A DNA stretch of 64,000 nucleotides from Paenibacillus sp. FSL R5-0341 (lineage in GTDB: Bacteria; Bacillota; Bacilli; Paenibacillales; Paenibacillaceae): the NCBI RefSeq assembly GCF_037975235.1, contig NZ_CP150241.1, positions 2,480,001 to 2,544,000 of the forward strand. Direction: 5' to 3'. The notes under the pieces are model-generated. The model ran no database searches, had not been told where the DNA came from, and saw only the letters and a list, made by a program, of their open reading frames with translations. The translations under genes and the position numbers were made by a program. Positions 53,111 through 61,444 of the stretch are shown piece by piece. Numbering within the stretch: position 1 is the first letter of the stretch; each line of letters opens with the position of its first letter.

Positions 53111-53154
53111 CACAGTAATATCATACGGTAGCATTCCAAGGAGGATCATATCAT

Positions 53155-53721
53155 ATGAAGGCCACCATCTATATGGTTAGGCATGCTGAATCACCATACG
53201 ATGAAGGAAGCGAAATTACTAGAGGACTCACCACGAAGGGCAAGAGGGATGTTGAGAAAGTTACTGAAATACTTAAAGTAGAAGGAATAGATGTTATTAT
53301 ATCCAGCCCGTATAACCGGGCAATCCTTAGTGTTGAGGGATTGGCACAATACTTTGAATTAGATATCAAAACATATGAAGATCTAAGGGAAAGGTTTTTT
53401 GCTGAAGAAATTATTGATAACACTGAGTTAATGTCAGTTATTAGAGATAAATTTAATGATTTTGATTATTTTTTACCAGGTGGGGAGTCTAATGCTGATT
53501 GTCAGAATAGATCGATATCAGTGCTTAAAAATATATTAAAAGAACACGCTGGGAAGAAAATAGCTATTGGTACACATGGACTTGTAATGACTTTGATGAT
53601 GAATTATTTTGATTCAAGTTATGGTTTGAATTTTTTAGATCAATTAAAGAAACCAGATATATATAAATTACGTTTTGAAAATTTTGAATTAATAGATGTA
53701 ATAAGACTGTGGAATGAATAG
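53155..53721 (+). CDS. Histidine phosphatase family protein
   Basis: 188 residues of the phosphoglycerate mutase-like fold: VRHAESPYD (RH motif near residue 9), SSPYNRAILS and GTHGLVMT. Substrate unknown. CAAGGAGGATC precedes the ATG. Confidence 0.85.
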   Translation: MKATIYMVRHAESPYDEGSEITRGLTTKGKRDVEKVTEILKVEGIDVIISSPYNRAILSVEGLAQYFELDIKTYEDLRERFFAEEIIDNTELMSVIRDKFNDFDYFLPGGESNADCQNRSISVLKNILKEHAGKKIAIGTHGLVMTLMMNYFDSSYGLNFLDQLKKPDIYKLRFENFELIDVIRLWNE

Positions 53722-53723
53722 TC

Positions 53724-53888
53724 CTTCAAAAGTTCATTAACTACCAAACCAAGATCGCAATCATTGGTGATTTTTCGTATTATTCGAGTAAGAGCCTTAA
53801 GGATTTCATATATGAAAGCAATAATGGAAAAGATATATTCTTCCTGCCTGATGAAGATCAGGCTATTGAGAAACTGAGCAAGGCTTAA
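53724..53888 (+). pseudogene. 3' fragment of a DUF4180 gene
   Basis: After the histidine phosphatase stop, one frame reads KFINYQTKIAIIGDF, SSKSLKDFIYESNN and DEDQAIEKLSKA before TAA at 53886-53888. This is the C-terminal half of a DUF4180 protein. There is no start codon or ribosome site and the N-terminal half is missing. Confidence 0.6.
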
Positions 53889-54035
53889 GCGAATTCACTT
53901 GATGTATTCTGAAAGCGTTCTATAATGACATTCCTGCCTATTTCGATGCTCATTTCTATAGAGCAGTATCAAATCAATGTATTTCACAGTGATACTTTTA
54001 TTAAATATTACCTCAGTAAAAGGAAGATGATTACG

Positions 54036-54578
54036 ATGGAAAAAGGCAAAATTATATTTTTGAACGGTGTAACCAGTTCTGGTAAAACTTCAATCGTAGA
54101 AGCAATGCAAGACTACTCTGATCCATTTTTCTACGTTGTGGCTAATGATCTTTTTGAAAATACAATCGGAGATAAACATCTCCAGACGGATTACTGGAAG
54201 TATCTTAGTGAAGCCATCATTATGATGTATCACACGGCAAAGTTATTTTCGGATAGCGGGAAGCATGTTCTGATCGATGGCATACTTGTCGAGAGACCTG
54301 AGCTCACGCCACATTATGAACAAGTCAAAAACATTTTTGACGGATATCCATTAGATATCGTTGAGTTGTATTGTCCTATGGACATTTGTCGTCAGCGGAA
54401 TATCGAACGTGGGGATCGAAGAGAAGATCAATCCGATGAGCAAAATAAAATCATGGCATCCAACATTCACTATAGTTATTCGGTTGATACGAGTGTGAAT
54501 ACACCGGAAGAGTGTGCAGAAATGATTATTACTTTCCTATTCAAATCACGTCATGAAACATTGGATACTAACAAATAA
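54036..54578 (+). CDS. Chloramphenicol phosphotransferase-like kinase
   Basis: About 180 residues. Walker A is FLNGVTSSGKTSI near residue 8. It has a conserved region GKHVLIDGILVERPEL and later ELYCPMDICRQRNIERGDRRE, as in chloramphenicol 3-O-phosphotransferases. ATG 54036 suits AAAAGGAAG. It could inactivate a drug by phosphorylation; substrate unproven. Confidence 0.8.
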   Translation: MEKGKIIFLNGVTSSGKTSIVEAMQDYSDPFFYVVANDLFENTIGDKHLQTDYWKYLSEAIIMMYHTAKLFSDSGKHVLIDGILVERPELTPHYEQVKNIFDGYPLDIVELYCPMDICRQRNIERGDRREDQSDEQNKIMASNIHYSYSVDTSVNTPEECAEMIITFLFKSRHETLDTNK

Positions 54579-54596
54579 TACTCAACGAAGCTGGGG

Positions 54597-54620
54597 CATC
54601 CAATAACATGGTATTCCAGC
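54597..54620 (+). repeat. Left half of an attC-like site
   Basis: CATCCAATAAC-ATGG-TATTCCAGC matches the start of sites B and E (ATCCTATAAC, TATTCAC), but no right half follows. It is a plausible relic marking the end of the recognisable array. Confidence 0.35.
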
Positions 54621-54818
54621 TTTTTAACTATCTGAGAGGGGTAAAAAAGATTAGCACGCTAGAGTGATCTTTGCGGAAGCTTCTCACGAAATACAAAACA
54701 AGCCCCTAAACTTTCCCCATAATATCTGATAGCAATATTATGTTATTGGAAGTCTTTTTAAAAAATGAGGACGTAAAGTGAAGTGTTGAAATAGGTTAGA
54801 ATTTCGGGAGATGATAAA

Positions 54819-55400
54819 ATGAAAGGCAGGCCACAAATTGTTTTAGATATCGCAGGTATTTTGTTAAGTAACATGTCAGTTACTTGCTGGGAAGATATGG
54901 CTCAGGAATTTAATCTATCCGCAGATACATTGAAAGAGCATTTCAAAGGCATTAAAAGAGGGCTTTGGATGGGAAGTATGAAAGAAGAACAGTTTTGGGA
55001 ATGGTTAATCGAGACGTATCCTACAGTACCACTAAACAGAGCTAAGGAAATAATATTAAATGCAATAATTCCGTTACCGGCTTCTCAATATCTTGAAGGA
55101 TGGAGTAAACTTGCTGATATTCATCTACTAAGCAATCATTGCAAGGAATGGATAGAGCCGAATATGAGTAGTATTAACAAATTTGCGAAAAGTGTAACGA
55201 TCTCTAATCAAGTTGGTTTATGCAAACCTGATATTGAGATATACAAACTTGTTGACTCCTTTTTGCCTGTTGGAGAAGAGGTTTTATTTATAGATGATCA
55301 AGAGAAAAATTTGAAATCTGCGAAAGCTCTTGGGTGGACTACAATACTTGCAGATGAACATTGTAATTGGATAAACGAACTACACTCCAAATTGCTTTAG
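54819..55400 (+). CDS. HAD superfamily hydrolase-like protein
   Basis: 193 residues with a HAD layout: motif I LDIAG (first Asp present, second Asp replaced by Ala), motif II LLSN, motif III CKPD and motif IV FIDDQEKN. The missing general acid makes phosphatase activity doubtful. It overlaps the convergent DUF1569 gene by 21 bases. GGGAGATG precedes the ATG. Confidence 0.75.
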   Translation: MKGRPQIVLDIAGILLSNMSVTCWEDMAQEFNLSADTLKEHFKGIKRGLWMGSMKEEQFWEWLIETYPTVPLNRAKEIILNAIIPLPASQYLEGWSKLADIHLLSNHCKEWIEPNMSSINKFAKSVTISNQVGLCKPDIEIYKLVDSFLPVGEEVLFIDDQEKNLKSAKALGWTTILADEHCNWINELHSKLL

Positions 55401-55829
55401 ATGATGATCTAAATGTTTATAGATGCCTATACCCCATTGCTCAGGTGTTAATTTTCCGAAGAAAGGGTGAGGGTGAGTGGAGCATTTTTCTGGACCACCA
55501 CGTTGGAAAGTTGCAATCTTTTGTTTCAGTTCCTCTTTCTCTACCATAAACTCTCTGTTGTCTTCTATGATAATTGTTGGGATGGTCGACATATTATGAG
55601 GTAATGGCTTTTCATTATAAAACATCGATTTGGCAAATCTCCCAACGAACCTCCCCAGCAATCCTCTAGGTGGAAAAGCGTTCCCCATGGGAATATCTTG
55701 GAATGCCGAGCAGTGAGCCAGCATTTGAGCAGCCTGCATGCTACCCCATTCAGGTTTGGTATTCGCACGGAGTCGATCAATACGCTTCACGATTTCTACA
55801 GCATGGGTTTTATTAAAGATACTTTTCAT
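55380..55829 (-). CDS. DUF1569 family protein (DinB-like)
   Basis: About 149 residues. The family pattern has WGSMQAAQMLAHCS, a middle LLGRFVGRF and the terminal HPFFGKLTPEQWGIGIYKHLDHHLKQFG with histidines of the DinB-like metal site. ATG 55829 fits GGAG upstream better than the longer form to 55865. It is one of only two minus-strand genes after 45 kb. Confidence 0.8.
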   Translation of the reverse strand: MKSIFNKTHAVEIVKRIDRLRANTKPEWGSMQAAQMLAHCSAFQDIPMGNAFPPRGLLGRFVGRFAKSMFYNEKPLPHNMSTIPTIIIEDNREFMVEKEELKQKIATFQRGGPEKCSTHPHPFFGKLTPEQWGIGIYKHLDHHLKQFGV

Positions 55830-56014
55830 AAGAACACTCCAATCATCCATCTTTTTTGATTTCACTTTTCCATAGCGATTAGAGGTTTCGGAAGTTGAAA
55901 TCGAGAATATGACAGTATGGGTATTTTAACCAATTTAAATCGATTTAACAATGATTAGATTTTTTGTTTCTCCAGTTTGAAGTAATAAAAGTATAGATAC
56001 AAGACAGAAGTTAG

Positions 56015-56578
56015 TTGTCTAACCTTTTTAGACAGTGCTGGAATGACTCCTCATTTGAGCGACTTGGAACATTTCTAGCCAGAGACGTACATTCTCTCAT
56101 CAGAGATAATTATGAATTGGATTTGCCGCTTATGAACCTGTTTGATCCCAAAGCTGATGAGCACGATCTTGTTCCTGACCATTTGAAGAAATTGGTCGAA
56201 CATGTTCTTAGTGTACCGGGTACAGGAAAATCAACCTTAATTCATGGAGATTAGGGGCCACATAATGTACTTATCTCCAATGATTCGATGCATATTATTG
56301 ATTGGGAATGGGCAGCATGGGGCCATCCCTTGTATGATGTTGCGTGGGTCATATGGTTTGTGAATCTTTACTATCCGCACTTCGCTAAGGAACTGTCAGA
56401 AGTTTTCTTGAACGCGTATAAAGAACATTCAGATCTTCCAATAACAAACGATTTAATCAAGGCTTATTCAACATCCAAAGTGATACATATAATAAATCGA
56501 ATCAAGTACGCAAATACAGATGTAAAGGACGAGTGGCTACGGAGGTTGGAGTGGACTTTACAGACTCGTTTTGTATAA
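56015..56578 (+). pseudogene. Aminoglycoside phosphotransferase-family gene, truncated and with an in-frame TAG
   Basis: The frame reads ...STLIHGD, then TAG at 56252-56254, then GPHNVLIS...IIDWEWAAWGHPLYDVAW. In intact APH/choline-kinase-like proteins the catalytic HGD-x-GPHN loop continues through that position, so the stop is a point mutation in the active site. The N-lobe is also missing upstream (stop at 56012). Probably non-functional. Confidence 0.75.
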
Positions 56579-56640
56579 AACGTGTAAGATAGCCCGTGTC
56601 GCAAGAGGTTTGCACAACAACGTGAAAGGAGTGATGTCGT

Positions 56641-56700
56641 ATGAGAAACAATATGAATATGAGTAGAAGAAATGGAGTTGCCAGAGGTGTTTTTGTCTAG
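56641..56700 (+). CDS. 19-residue ORF, candidate leader peptide of the GNAT gene
   Basis: ATG 56641 follows a very strong ribosome site (AAAGGAGTGATG) and ends with TAG at 56698-56700. The product is MRNNMNMSRRNGVARGVFV. A stable hairpin starts at the next base and lies before the acetyltransferase gene, as in translated attenuators of resistance genes. The role is inferred. Confidence 0.45.
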   Translation: MRNNMNMSRRNGVARGVFV

Positions 56701-56747
56701 CGCAGAGGACCCAAGGAAGGGTTCCGAGGGATTCCTCTGCGTAATTT
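56701..56747 (+). terminator. Hairpin between the 19-codon ORF and the GNAT gene
   Basis: CGCAGAGG (56701-56708) pairs with CCTCTGCG (56734-56741), with an inner ACCC/GGGT stem, followed by TAATTTT. The T tract is weak, so it may act as a terminator or as a translation-controlling structure. Confidence 0.5.
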
Positions 56748-56769
56748 TCACGAGGAGGAATTTCAAACT

Positions 56770-57216
56770 ATGATTCATTTAAAACCTGTATCGGTGGATA
56801 ATTGGTATGCATGTACTCAACTGAATGTAACTGAAGAACAGAAAAAAAGTTTTCCCGCTCCGGTTGTATATTGGATTGCTGAATCCAAAGTAGTGACCGA
56901 TTTTCAACCTATGGCCATCTATTATGATTCGGATCTGGTTGGATTTGCTGTGTACTCAGATCAGCCGGATCATGAGGATAACTACTGGCTTCTTGCTCTA
57001 ATGGTAGATACAAAATATCAGGGCAGAGGTTATGGAAAAGAATCATTGAGGCAGTTGATTGATCTAATGAAAGAATCGCTAAAATGTAAACGTATCATGA
57101 TTGGACACAGGCCGGAAAATGGTATCGCAGGGAATCTGTATGAATCACTTGGTTTTCACAGAGTAAGTGAGGAACTAATCGATGGCGAAGTCGTTCGGCT
57201 TCTAAGTTATAAGTAG
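56770..57216 (+). CDS. GNAT acetyltransferase, BltD/PaiA-like
   Basis: 148 residues: LKPVSVDNW, AIYYDSDLVGFAVY, then LALMVDTKYQGRGYGKESL (acetyl-CoA loop), CKRIMIGHRPENGIAGNLYESLGF. The pattern resembles spermidine-type acetyltransferases such as BltD. GAGGAGG precedes the ATG. It lies behind a leader ORF and hairpin. Confidence 0.82.
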   Translation: MIHLKPVSVDNWYACTQLNVTEEQKKSFPAPVVYWIAESKVVTDFQPMAIYYDSDLVGFAVYSDQPDHEDNYWLLALMVDTKYQGRGYGKESLRQLIDLMKESLKCKRIMIGHRPENGIAGNLYESLGFHRVSEELIDGEVVRLLSYK

Positions 57217-57250
57217 AGCCAAAACACACGCGATTTGGATCGTAGGGAGG

Positions 57251-57583
57251 TTGATTGTCCTGAAGCATTTACACATTGTTTTCTCATTACTATTTATCAT
57301 GTTAGGAATTGTTATTATTACGATCTCGAACATAATTGAAGAGGTGATTCCAAAATTAGGGTACGCGGCATTTCAGTCAGCGGCAGCTGGCAGTTATACT
57401 CCGAGTGATTATCAAGTAAATCTTGAACTGAATTATTGGATTGGAGCGATATGTATTTTGGGTGGAGTTATCTGTTTATTAGCTAGAATGAATTGGGTTC
57501 AGAATTCCATCCGTGAAATGAATATAAGAAACAGAGCGTTTGATGAAACTCAAAATTATGATGATACAAGAGAACAGAAGTAG
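57251..57583 (+). CDS. Small membrane protein with two spans
   Basis: About 110 residues with membrane helices near 8-30 and 62-80 and a charged tail. Family not recognised. The start is uncertain: TTG 57251 touches the GGGAGG ribosome site, and the in-frame CTG at 57260 is better spaced. Confidence 0.6.
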   Translation: MIVLKHLHIVFSLLFIMLGIVIITISNIIEEVIPKLGYAAFQSAAAGSYTPSDYQVNLELNYWIGAICILGGVICLLARMNWVQNSIREMNIRNRAFDETQNYDDTREQK

Positions 57584-57620
57584 TATATGATATAACATAA
57601 AAAGGAAGGGGCAGATATAC

Positions 57621-58181
57621 ATGATTACATTTCAATACTTTGAACCGGAAGATTTTGATCAACTGATCGAATGGAGTGGGGATGAAGCGTTTCTGCTCCA
57701 GTGGGCCGGGCCTCAGTTTCATTATCCACTTTCCAGGGAACAACTATCTGATTATTTGGATGGTGCGAATGATAAGAACACTTCGAATAAGTTCATATAT
57801 AAAGTGGTGGATGAATCCACTCAGGAGATTGTGGGCCATATTGCTCTGGGTGGTATCGATCGATATAATCGTTCAGGGCGCATTGGTAAGGTGCTCCTTG
57901 GCAAACCATATCAGGGTAAAGGATATGGGAAGCAAATGATCGATGAAGCACTTCGAATTGGATTCGAAGAGGAAAAGTTACACCGGATCAGTCTGGGCGT
58001 ATTTGATTTTAATGTCTCAGCCATCCGATGTTATGAAAAAGCGGGTTTCGTGCAAGAAGGACTTATTCGCGATGCCAGAAGATATGAAGATACATTCTGG
58101 AATCTAATCGAGATGAGCATTTTGGAAGATGAATGGAAAAAAACGTTACTTAATGTAGAAGGAGCATACCCTTGGAAGTAA
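57621..58181 (+). CDS. GNAT acetyltransferase, RimJ/RimL-like
   Basis: 186 residues: FEPEDFDQLIEWSGDEAFLLQW, HIALGGIDRYNRSGRIGKVLLGKPYQGKGYGKQM (acetyl-CoA site) and LGVFDFNVSAIRCYEKAGFVQEG. It has the shape of a protein or small-molecule N-acetyltransferase; target unknown. AAAGGAAGGGG precedes the ATG. Confidence 0.85.
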   Translation: MITFQYFEPEDFDQLIEWSGDEAFLLQWAGPQFHYPLSREQLSDYLDGANDKNTSNKFIYKVVDESTQEIVGHIALGGIDRYNRSGRIGKVLLGKPYQGKGYGKQMIDEALRIGFEEEKLHRISLGVFDFNVSAIRCYEKAGFVQEGLIRDARRYEDTFWNLIEMSILEDEWKKTLLNVEGAYPWK

Positions 58182-58234
58182 AATCTCGACTCCATGGTTG
58201 TGCTCTTTTGTAACATTCAGATTGGAGTGATGAA

Positions 58235-58765
58235 ATGATCATCATGATTAACGGAGCATTTGGTTCCGGAAAAACTTCGGCAGCAGAAGCGCTTCAGCCT
58301 TTGGTTTCCAACAGTATGATCTACGATCCAGAAGAAATTGGTTATATGCTCAGAAAACTTCTACCGGAGAATTGTAGAGAGGAAAGGGAACGGACGGATG
58401 ATTTTCAAGATATTGAACTATGGAGAATTCTAACCGTAAAGACGGCTAAAGAAGTAAAGCAAAAATACAACAAACACTTAATCATCCCCATGACCATCTA
58501 TAAAGAGGAAAACTTTCATTACATTTATAGCGGGTTAAAAGAGATCGATCAGGACATTCATCATTTTTGCCTAACGGCCACAGAAGAGACGATTTATCAT
58601 CGTTTGGCTAAACGCGGAGATGAATATGGAGGCTGGCAGTATCAACAAGCACCAAAGTGTGTTGAGGCTTTCAAGGATGAACAATTTCAAACCCACATCG
58701 CTACAGACCATCTGGAGACCAGTGAAATCATAGATATCATATTGACGAAAGTCCTATCCAATTAA
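58235..58765 (+). CDS. TmrB-like P-loop protein
   Basis: 176 residues resembling tunicamycin-resistance protein TmrB of B. subtilis: INGAFGSGKTSAAEAL at the N-terminus, IYDPEEIGYMLRKLLP, LIIPMTIYKEENFHYI, HHFCLTATEETIYHRLAKRGDE and KCVEAF. TmrB binds ATP and lowers tunicamycin uptake. Resistance here is inferred, not shown. GGAGTGATG precedes the ATG. Confidence 0.8.
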   Translation: MIIMINGAFGSGKTSAAEALQPLVSNSMIYDPEEIGYMLRKLLPENCREERERTDDFQDIELWRILTVKTAKEVKQKYNKHLIIPMTIYKEENFHYIYSGLKEIDQDIHHFCLTATEETIYHRLAKRGDEYGGWQYQQAPKCVEAFKDEQFQTHIATDHLETSEIIDIILTKVLSN

Positions 58766-58794
58766 TTACCATTCGTTTTTAATAGGAGGGGTTT

Positions 58795-59148
58795 ATGATG
58801 ATGATTGTACATGTACTCTTAAGAAAAGAATGGGAAGCCGCGTTGATCAATGGGGTATACAGAGCAGCATCCTTAGAAAAAGAAGGTTTCATTCATTGCT
58901 CACCTGTAGATAAGATTGTAGCTGTGGCTAATTATAATTACCATGGGACAAAGGGGTTAGTATTACTAGGCTTGGATGCATCTAAAATAAAATCCAAAGT
59001 TGTATGGGAAGATCTGTATAATGAAGGCAGGGAATATCCTCATATTTACGATGAGTTAAATCTAGACGCGGTAATTCATACATATGATTTTGAGCCTAAT
59101 GAAGAAGGGAGATTTTCGCTACCTGCTGATTTAGAGAAAATACAGTGA
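58795..59148 (+). CDS. DUF952 family protein
   Basis: 117 residues: EKEGFIHCSPVDKIVAVAN, LVLLGLDASKIKSKVVWED and EYPHIYDELNLDAVI match DUF952. Small soluble protein of unknown function. AGGAGGGG precedes three ATGs in a row, so the start is uncertain by six bases. Confidence 0.82.
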   Translation: MMMIVHVLLRKEWEAALINGVYRAASLEKEGFIHCSPVDKIVAVANYNYHGTKGLVLLGLDASKIKSKVVWEDLYNEGREYPHIYDELNLDAVIHTYDFEPNEEGRFSLPADLEKIQ

Positions 59149-59212
59149 GTTCGAAGTTCATAGATAGACGCTGATATCGTTGAATAAATGAATAGAAGAG
59201 GATGGATGGTCA

Positions 59213-59707
59213 TTGACGATAGTGACTTTTGAAGAAGTAACCGAGCAGCACCTCCCTGAAATTAGAGCTATTTATAACTACTATGTATTGAACACAACCA
59301 TTTCGTTTCATACGGAGGAATTAGATCTTGATCAGATTAAAACCTCTGTCATGAACAAGGATACCCGATATAAAACTTACGTAATTCTTGAAAACAATCA
59401 AATGATGGGCTATGTACTGATCACCCAATATAAGAGTAAACAGGCATATGATATTTGCGGAGAAGTCACCATATATCTGAAGCCCGACATTTTGGGAAAA
59501 GGCTTGGGGAAACAAGCATTAAGTTTTATTGAGATGGTTGCAAAAGAACAAGGATTCCATACGTTAATTGCGACGATTTGCATGGAGAATACCAGAAGCA
59601 AATCATTATTCGAGAGAAATGGATATGAGCAATGTGCTCTATTTAAAGAGATCGGATATAAATTTGATAGAAAACTGGATATTGGAAGTTTCCAAAAGAT
59701 ATTGTAA
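59213..59707 (+). CDS. GNAT acetyltransferase, phosphinothricin acetyltransferase-like
   Basis: 164 residues from a TTG: LPEIRAIYNYYVLNTTISFHTEE is characteristic of the phosphinothricin/methionine sulfoximine acetyltransferase branch. VTIYLKPDILGKGLGKQAL (acetyl-CoA loop) and NTRSKSLFERNGYEQCALFKEIGYKF follow. It may detoxify amino-acid analogues. Confidence 0.82.
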   Translation: MTIVTFEEVTEQHLPEIRAIYNYYVLNTTISFHTEELDLDQIKTSVMNKDTRYKTYVILENNQMMGYVLITQYKSKQAYDICGEVTIYLKPDILGKGLGKQALSFIEMVAKEQGFHTLIATICMENTRSKSLFERNGYEQCALFKEIGYKFDRKLDIGSFQKIL

Positions 59708-59730
59708 TTGGATTGTTGGGGGGGTTAACG

Positions 59731-60273
59731 ATGTCTCGTATTTATGGAGAAAGAATTGTGTTAAGAGAATACCAGGATTCTGATGTGGATTACATCAAAC
59801 AATGGGTGAATGATCCGGAAATCACAGGGACTTTATCAGATAATTTTTTGTATCCTCATTCGAGATATGAGACGGAATCCTTTTTCAGAACAATGGTTGA
59901 AGGCAAGTCTTCAAATAAAAGTTTTATTATCGGGTTGAAAGACTCGTTAGAATATATAGGTCAGATTGATCTGTACAAAATTGATTGGAAAAACCGCTTT
60001 GCATCTTTAGCAATTGTAATAGGAAGAAAAGAATTTCTAGGTAAAGGTTATGGGAGTGAAGCCATTCGTATACTACAGAAGTTTGTCTTCGAAGAGCTGA
60101 ATTTAAATAGATTAGAACTTGAAGTGTATGAGTACAATGAGATTGCTTACAAGTGTTATTTAAAATGTGGCTTTAAAGAAGAGGGAAGATATAGAAAGAA
60201 GATATATAAAAAGGGGAAATACTGGGATGGTGTTTGCATGAGTATCTTAAAAACTGAATATGAGCAGTCATAG
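59731..60273 (+). CDS. GNAT acetyltransferase, RimJ/RimL-like
   Basis: 180 residues: YGERIVLREYQDSDVDYIKQWVNDPEI, LAIVIGRKEFLGKGYGSEAI and LNRLELEVYEYNEIAYKCYLKCGFKEEGRYRK. ATG 59731 fits the GGGGGGG ribosome site. It starts 23 bases after the previous acetyltransferase, so the two may be co-transcribed. Confidence 0.83.
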   Translation: MSRIYGERIVLREYQDSDVDYIKQWVNDPEITGTLSDNFLYPHSRYETESFFRTMVEGKSSNKSFIIGLKDSLEYIGQIDLYKIDWKNRFASLAIVIGRKEFLGKGYGSEAIRILQKFVFEELNLNRLELEVYEYNEIAYKCYLKCGFKEEGRYRKKIYKKGKYWDGVCMSILKTEYEQS

Positions 60274-60330
60274 TCTCAGAAGGCATCCGTGATATAAAAG
60301 ATCAATTTGAGAGGAAACAACTTTATTGTA

Positions 60331-60360
60331 AAAGAGACAGCGAAAAAGCTGCCCCTTTTA
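60331..60360 (-). terminator. Terminator of the SMI1/KNR4 gene
   Basis: On the minus strand AAAAGGGGCAGC pairs with GCTGTCTCTTTT (G-U pairs included) around TTTTTC. It can also act for the plus-strand acetyltransferase gene. Confidence 0.65.
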
Positions 60361-60406
60361 TTCATCTAAGCCAATCTATGTTTAACTTTAAACAAACCTA
60401 CCGAAG

Positions 60407-60994
60407 TTACTCTTCTTCGTTTAGAAAAACAAAACCACTGTCAATAAGCCCCTGTAAATACTCGTCAAAGCTGTTTGCAATCACTACGTATTCGTCAGGG
60501 TCGTGCAAAAAGCGAACGATTTGACCACGTACACCTTCATCAGTAGGGTTAAAATCAATATAAAGTCTGGATGTTCCACCATTGTTCATACAGTCTGAAA
60601 AATGAATATATTTCCCTGGAAGAAGCCCCTCACGATTGATCTTAGAGTCAACGGCATCCTCTTCATCTTCGTATTCTAAAAGATAAGAGACGTCTTCTTC
60701 ATTTTTTGAACTTTCGAGCATTTGTTGGGTAGAGAGTAAATAATATGGATATCTACCTTCTTCAACATCTGAGCCAAGAATACAAACCGTAATTTCTCTA
60801 TCTCCGTACTTCCTCCAATATGTACCATCAATATTTTCAAGTAAACCGATGAGTGATTCTGGACAATTTGGATATTTTGATCGTAATGTATTTATATCTT
60901 CTTTTGTAGCACTGCTCGCTGTATTCAGTTCCTCAAGTTCTTCTGGTGATAATGCTGCTCTTAATCCATTTAAAAATTTGTTCACCAAATCCAT
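60407..60994 (-). CDS. SMI1/KNR4 family protein
   Basis: 195 residues with the SMI1/KNR4 fold pattern: LRSKYPNCPESLIGLLENIDGTYW, YPYYLLSTQQML, KYIHFSDCMNNGGTSRLYIDF and FDEYLQGLIDSG. Members often act as immunity proteins against contact-dependent or polymorphic toxins; no toxin is adjacent. GGAGG precedes the ATG. It is on the opposite strand to its neighbours. Confidence 0.8.
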   Translation of the reverse strand: MDLVNKFLNGLRAALSPEELEELNTASSATKEDINTLRSKYPNCPESLIGLLENIDGTYWRKYGDREITVCILGSDVEEGRYPYYLLSTQQMLESSKNEEDVSYLLEYEDEEDAVDSKINREGLLPGKYIHFSDCMNNGGTSRLYIDFNPTDEGVRGQIVRFLHDPDEYVVIANSFDEYLQGLIDSGFVFLNEEE

Positions 60995-60999
60995 TATGT

Positions 61000-61444
61000 T
61001 GACCTCCCAATCATAAAATATAAAGCAAATATACGCAGATAAAGTAAAGGTACTGCGTTGGTGTGAAAAATCTTTCCCCTACAATATGTTATGTATACTA
61101 TGATCAGTTTATCATTTTTCTCTAGTTTATTGGCAACTACAAGGTTTAATTTTAGGTCTGGTGATAAAGGTGCATGGGATTAACTGCTAAGGTTGGATAG
61201 ACCCTCCCATGCTTTCGTAGTACAATTATGTAAGTAATTGGAATGGTTAGTCTTATAGTGACGATATAGAGGAGCGGAATACATTGTCATTACATATGTT
61301 GCACGGCAATTTAATACATATGATAGGCATTTTATGAGGGTTCTGCTCACTAGCTCATCAACCAGGATATGAGTGAGTGAAAATCTCCTATAATTTTTGA
61401 TTATTTATGAATACGATTACACCATATGGGGGAGGGAGTTCACT
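61000..61444 (+). other. Upstream region of the methyltransferase gene
   Basis: About 440 bases with no full gene. A 17-codon TTG ORF at 61284-61337 follows GAGGAGCGG. After it, CTCACTAGCTCAT and ATGAGTGAG could form a hairpin before the gene. This weakly resembles a leader. The rest is A+T-rich without recognised elements. Confidence 0.3.
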
